Below, one piece after another: positions 61,091 to 64,000 of a stretch of DNA of 64,000 nucleotides (within the stretch, counting starts at the first letter, position 1; each line of letters opens with the position of its first letter). Position numbers and translations under genes: made by a program. This DNA comes from Ecdyonurus torrentis (lineage: Eukaryota; Arthropoda; Insecta; Ephemeroptera; Heptageniidae): NCBI GenBank assembly GCA_949318235.1, contig OX439127.1:12639355-12703354 (forward strand). The letters are read 5' to 3'. Below the pieces are notes generated by a model. That model was not told the DNA's origin. It worked only from the letters and a program-made list of their open reading frames with translations, and made no database searches.

Positions 61091-61504
61091 TATTGTTGCT
61101 GTTGTACATATGTGTTGTATTGAGTCCAGTCTTAAAGTTGGTCTTGGTCCAGTGCCTACAGTGCAGGTGCTGTGCTGCTGTGCATATATATGTGTGATGT
61201 AATGACTTTTTATTCTTATATGTATTGGATACTGTATGTATATTTATGTATATATAGGGCATAGACATACATATTTATGTACTGTATATATAGTTTCATA
61301 CATGTAACAAAAATTGTTTTATTGGTTTAAAGGGTATTTGTCAACATCGCACACAAAAAAGTGACCAAAGTGAACTGGACCTGTTTGTCTATATCTGCGT
61401 TACTGCGTCTGAAGCAGACATTTGAATAAGTTTCTTCAATGGACTCTGCTTCATTAAGAAATGTAAGTTTTTACAATGCAACACAAAGGTCATCGTCAGC
61501 ATGC

Positions 61505-61645
61505 ATGTTTAAATATGTACACCTCTGGACAAAAGCTTATAACGGGGCTGTGGCGGCCGCTGCGTTTTCTCATAAAAATAGCATAGTATGGTTGTGGGAT
61601 GCCTACATTCTTGATTCATTTTCAAGAGGTGTACATATTTAAACA
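61505..61645. mobile_element. Tc1-like MITE, family B copy 2
   Basis: A core of 116 bp (61,518-61,633) with ends TACACCTCTGGACAAAAG and AGAGGTGTA. The body (GCGTTTTCTCATAAAAATAG) matches the copy at 51.7 kb. The flanks CATGTTTAAATATG and CATATTTAAACATG extend the palindrome outward, so the element may have landed in, or duplicated, a palindromic site. Confidence 0.75.
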
Positions 61646-61819
61646 TGGGTGTATGCTGATGATCTGATATCTGCTATGGGCTGCATTAAAAAAAAAAAAA
61701 AAAAAAAAAAAGTCATAATAACATCTATTTGTTCTGGCCATTGTAATTATATGTTTCAAAATTCAAGCTGTTAGATACTTACATGATCATATTTTAAAAG
61801 CAGTCTCAGTTCCAGCAGG

Positions 61820-63136
61820 CCCCATACTTATGTAATTTTTATTGATTTCTTGAAAGCATTTGACATGGTGGATAGAAAATTGTTAATGCATAAGCTCTTC
61901 AATACTAGAAAACTGCCTAAAGAATTATTGCTTTCTATTGCCATGTTGCTTGAAGTCAATTTTGTGATAATAAATGATGGCTTAGTTTTATCTGACCCAA
62001 TCTTGCAGAGTAACGGAGTTCTACAAGGTGGTCCGAGTAGCCCCCTCTTGTATAACCTCCTCACACATGACATCTTGGATATCTTAGTTGACCTTATCTG
62101 TAATGATCCTGATATCTTTATCAGCATCTATGCAGATGACATCGCTATTATTTGTAATAATATTTTAAAATTTCAAAAAATTCTAGACAAACTTATTGAA
62201 TGGGCTAATCTGAACGGATTAAAAATTAATGCTAAGAAAACAAAAATTGTAAAATTCAGGAGAGGTGGCCCTTTAGCAAAGTCAGATGTAATAACTTGTA
62301 ATGGAGAAAAGATAGAGTTTGTCAATTCTTTCAATTATCTGGGGGTTATTATGCAACAAACGGGGAAATCTTTCTCTAAACATGTCAAAGAACGCTGCCG
62401 AAATGCACTGTCATCTTCATTCGCTATTTCAAATCTAAATTCGTTATCTTTGGAAACAGCTAATAAACTGTTTCACCTAAAAATCTCTCCAGTTGCTTCG
62501 TACGGCATTGAAATTTTCTGGTCATATATGTCTATAACAGACTTTAAAAATTTAGAATCTGTTAAGTCTCGGTACTTAAAACGGGTACTTTGCTTGTCAA
62601 AATTTACGTCGTCAAGGCTGTTTTATGAGCTAGCAGGGGAGGAGTTATTTGTAACGGAACTACAAGTGAAATTTAAATTGTTAAAAACAGATAAAACTGA
62701 AGATATAAGCCTGGCCTTCTATAATACCCCTGCATTTAATATTAATGGGTGGAAAGGCCCAAACTGTACAGACAGGCATGTTATTACCCGTTATGCGGTG
62801 CATGGTTTCCACCATGTAATCTGTCAGATTAAAGAATATCACGAGTGTAATGATAAATGTGTATATTTGTTATGTGGTGGCCTATGTACTAGGTACCACC
62901 AGGCTACTTCATACCCTATGTTATATTGTGTCTCCGTTTTTGACACTGCTGCCGTTCGCGTTCACCAGGTGACTCTGTCATCCCAACCCCCCCCCCCCCA
63001 CCCACACACGATGCATTCGAAAACTCATCCCTCCCTTGTATATAACATTTTGCCTTTTTCTAATATATATTTTTTTCTTTTGCGCAATCTTTTTCAAGAG
63101 GAGGTGAAAACTATCAATGCTTTACTTGACTTCTAA
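61820..63136 (+). mobile_element. 5'-truncated non-LTR retrotransposon reverse transcriptase ORF
   Basis: The homologous frame is visible from TYVIFIDFLKAFDMVDR (about 61,825) and open to the stop at 63,134-63,136. Motifs in order: FIDFLKAFD (RT A), NGVLQGGPSSPLLYNL (RT B), SIYADDIAII (catalytic YADD), LNGLKINAKKTKIVKF (RT D) and FNYLGVIM (RT E). A Cys/His-rich C-terminal part follows (CVYLLCGGLCTRYHQATSY). The endonuclease and the N-terminal RT are missing. The last 60 codons contain a poly(C)/Pro run and probably lie outside the element. It may be the same class as the fragment at 1-870. Confidence 0.85.
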
Positions 63137-63456
63137 GTGTCGTAGAATCATGAATGAAACGAGAAAATAAGTTATTTTTTAAAAAAACTACATAATAAAT
63201 GATAAAATTAAAGACATTCTTTACAGTGAAGACAAGTGTTATTCCCATACCTTGTATAGTGTCTCTGAGGCATAAATTACCAAAAAAAAAACTTTTTGAT
63301 CAAAAATGAATTTAATTGGGTTAATTAAATTAATATGTTTAAGAGCCAGAGCAGCTGCCAGAGCGGTGTGTGGCAACATTGCGCAAAAAGAAATGTAGGG
63401 GGGTCATAAGTGTATGAGGGGTGTGTTAAAAGTGAAAAGATAGTCACACAATAAAG

Positions 63457-63846
63457 AAGGTGAGCTATTGTCATAAAACTCACTCAGGTAGAAAGGATTA
63501 AATTAGTGAGTTAAAATAAAATTAATTTTGTTCTCTGATCATTGTGCGAACAATTTATTTGTAATTGTCACAAAATTTGCATTGGAATTCATACCAAAAT
63601 CAACCTCCTACCCCAATTAGAAGAAAAGATTTTAATATTGATTTATTAATCAATAATTGGTCTGATCAATTTTAAAACCCTTCTAATTAGGCTAGGAATT
63701 TGATTTTGGTATGTATTCCAATGCAAATTTTATGACAATTACAAATAAATAGTTTGCACAATGATCAGAGTAAAAAATTAATTTTATTTTAACTCACTAA
63801 TTTAATCCTTTCTACCTGAGTTAGTTTTATGACAATAGCTCACCTT
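63457..63846. mobile_element. Foldback element, 390 bp, arms of about 190 bp
   Basis: The left arm AAGGTGAGCTATTGTCATAA and the right arm TTATGACAATAGCTCACCTT are complementary and continue with few mismatches to the centre near 63,650. No coding content. It lies about 320 bp after the RT fragment. Confidence 0.85.
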
Positions 63847-64000
63847 TTTCATTTTATAAGAAACTGAAATTCAAATGGCTCACCACTCATCACCTGTAAA
63901 ATTTGACGTTGTAACATTTGCGTTACATCTCTGACGTCAGAGATGAAGAACTTACTATCAGATATTATTTTTTTCTCCCTTATGGTCCACTTGTCACGTG

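Noticed and set aside
60864..61268. 134-codon minus-strand frame
   Set aside because: It reads through the 5S-like sequence; the open frame is incidental.

Overview
This is a very AT-rich stretch of animal nuclear DNA. Introns are bounded by GT-AG sites, dinucleotide microsatellites up to about 200 bp are frequent, and non-LTR retrotransposon debris and small inverted-repeat transposons are abundant. The main gene is a Piccolo/RIM-type active-zone scaffold resembling the arthropod gene Fife, so an arthropod is my first guess. A 5S-like sequence at 61 kb retains 'AAGTTAAGCAACATCGAGC' and 'ACTTGGATGGGTGAC', which looks less like higher-insect 5S and fits a crustacean, a chelicerate or another invertebrate. 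The species cannot be fixed from the sequence.

Region 1 (1-870, + strand): the 3' end of a non-LTR retrotransposon with a C-x2-C-x7-H-x4-C knuckle and a GAATT tail. Region 2 (about 1.54-39.7 kb, - strand): one gene of at least 23 coding exons. I assembled it by matching splice sites and phases. The main model is 7,326 nt, or 2,441 residues. It starts with a Met/Gly/Pro-rich exon at 39.6 kb, carries a RIM/Piccolo-like helix (DLSHLSEEERAMIESVM) at 28.5 kb and a very long Gln/Met-rich middle (28-20 kb). A conserved region follows (20-16.6 kb), then a coiled-coil exon (10.2-9.35 kb) and a Piccolo-type PDZ domain split over three exons (3.05-2.06 kb). It ends in a short Ser-rich tail with an AATAAA signal. 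No zinc finger and no C2 domain is encoded in the exons I found. The exon before the PDZ ends in two overlapping donor sites (a GC donor and a GT donor 4 nt apart), one of which fits a 101-nt cassette exon at 7.0 kb.

Region 3 (40-52.6 kb): no host gene seen. It holds a set of transposons: a palindrome of about 400 bp between two direct repeats, a TIR element present in two copies (30.3 and 42.9 kb), and a hAT-like element at 44.3-47.0 kb that contains a second long-inverted-repeat element. Region 4 (52.8-60.2 kb, - strand): an intact PCGF3-type Polycomb RING protein of 223 residues in a single coding exon. A candidate 5' non-coding exon lies at about 59.8-60.2 kb, and the 6.3 kb intron between them contains at least seven transposon copies. 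Region 5 (60.3-64 kb): a 5S rRNA-like SINE or pseudogene, a Tc1-like MITE, a partial reverse transcriptase ORF and a 390-bp foldback element.

The window therefore holds one synaptic scaffold gene and one chromatin regulator gene in DNA reshaped by small inverted-repeat transposons. Nothing here amounts to a clearly new biological system. The points most worth checking are the alternative splice arrangement before the PDZ, the missing zinc finger and C2 domains, and the nested and related inverted-repeat families.
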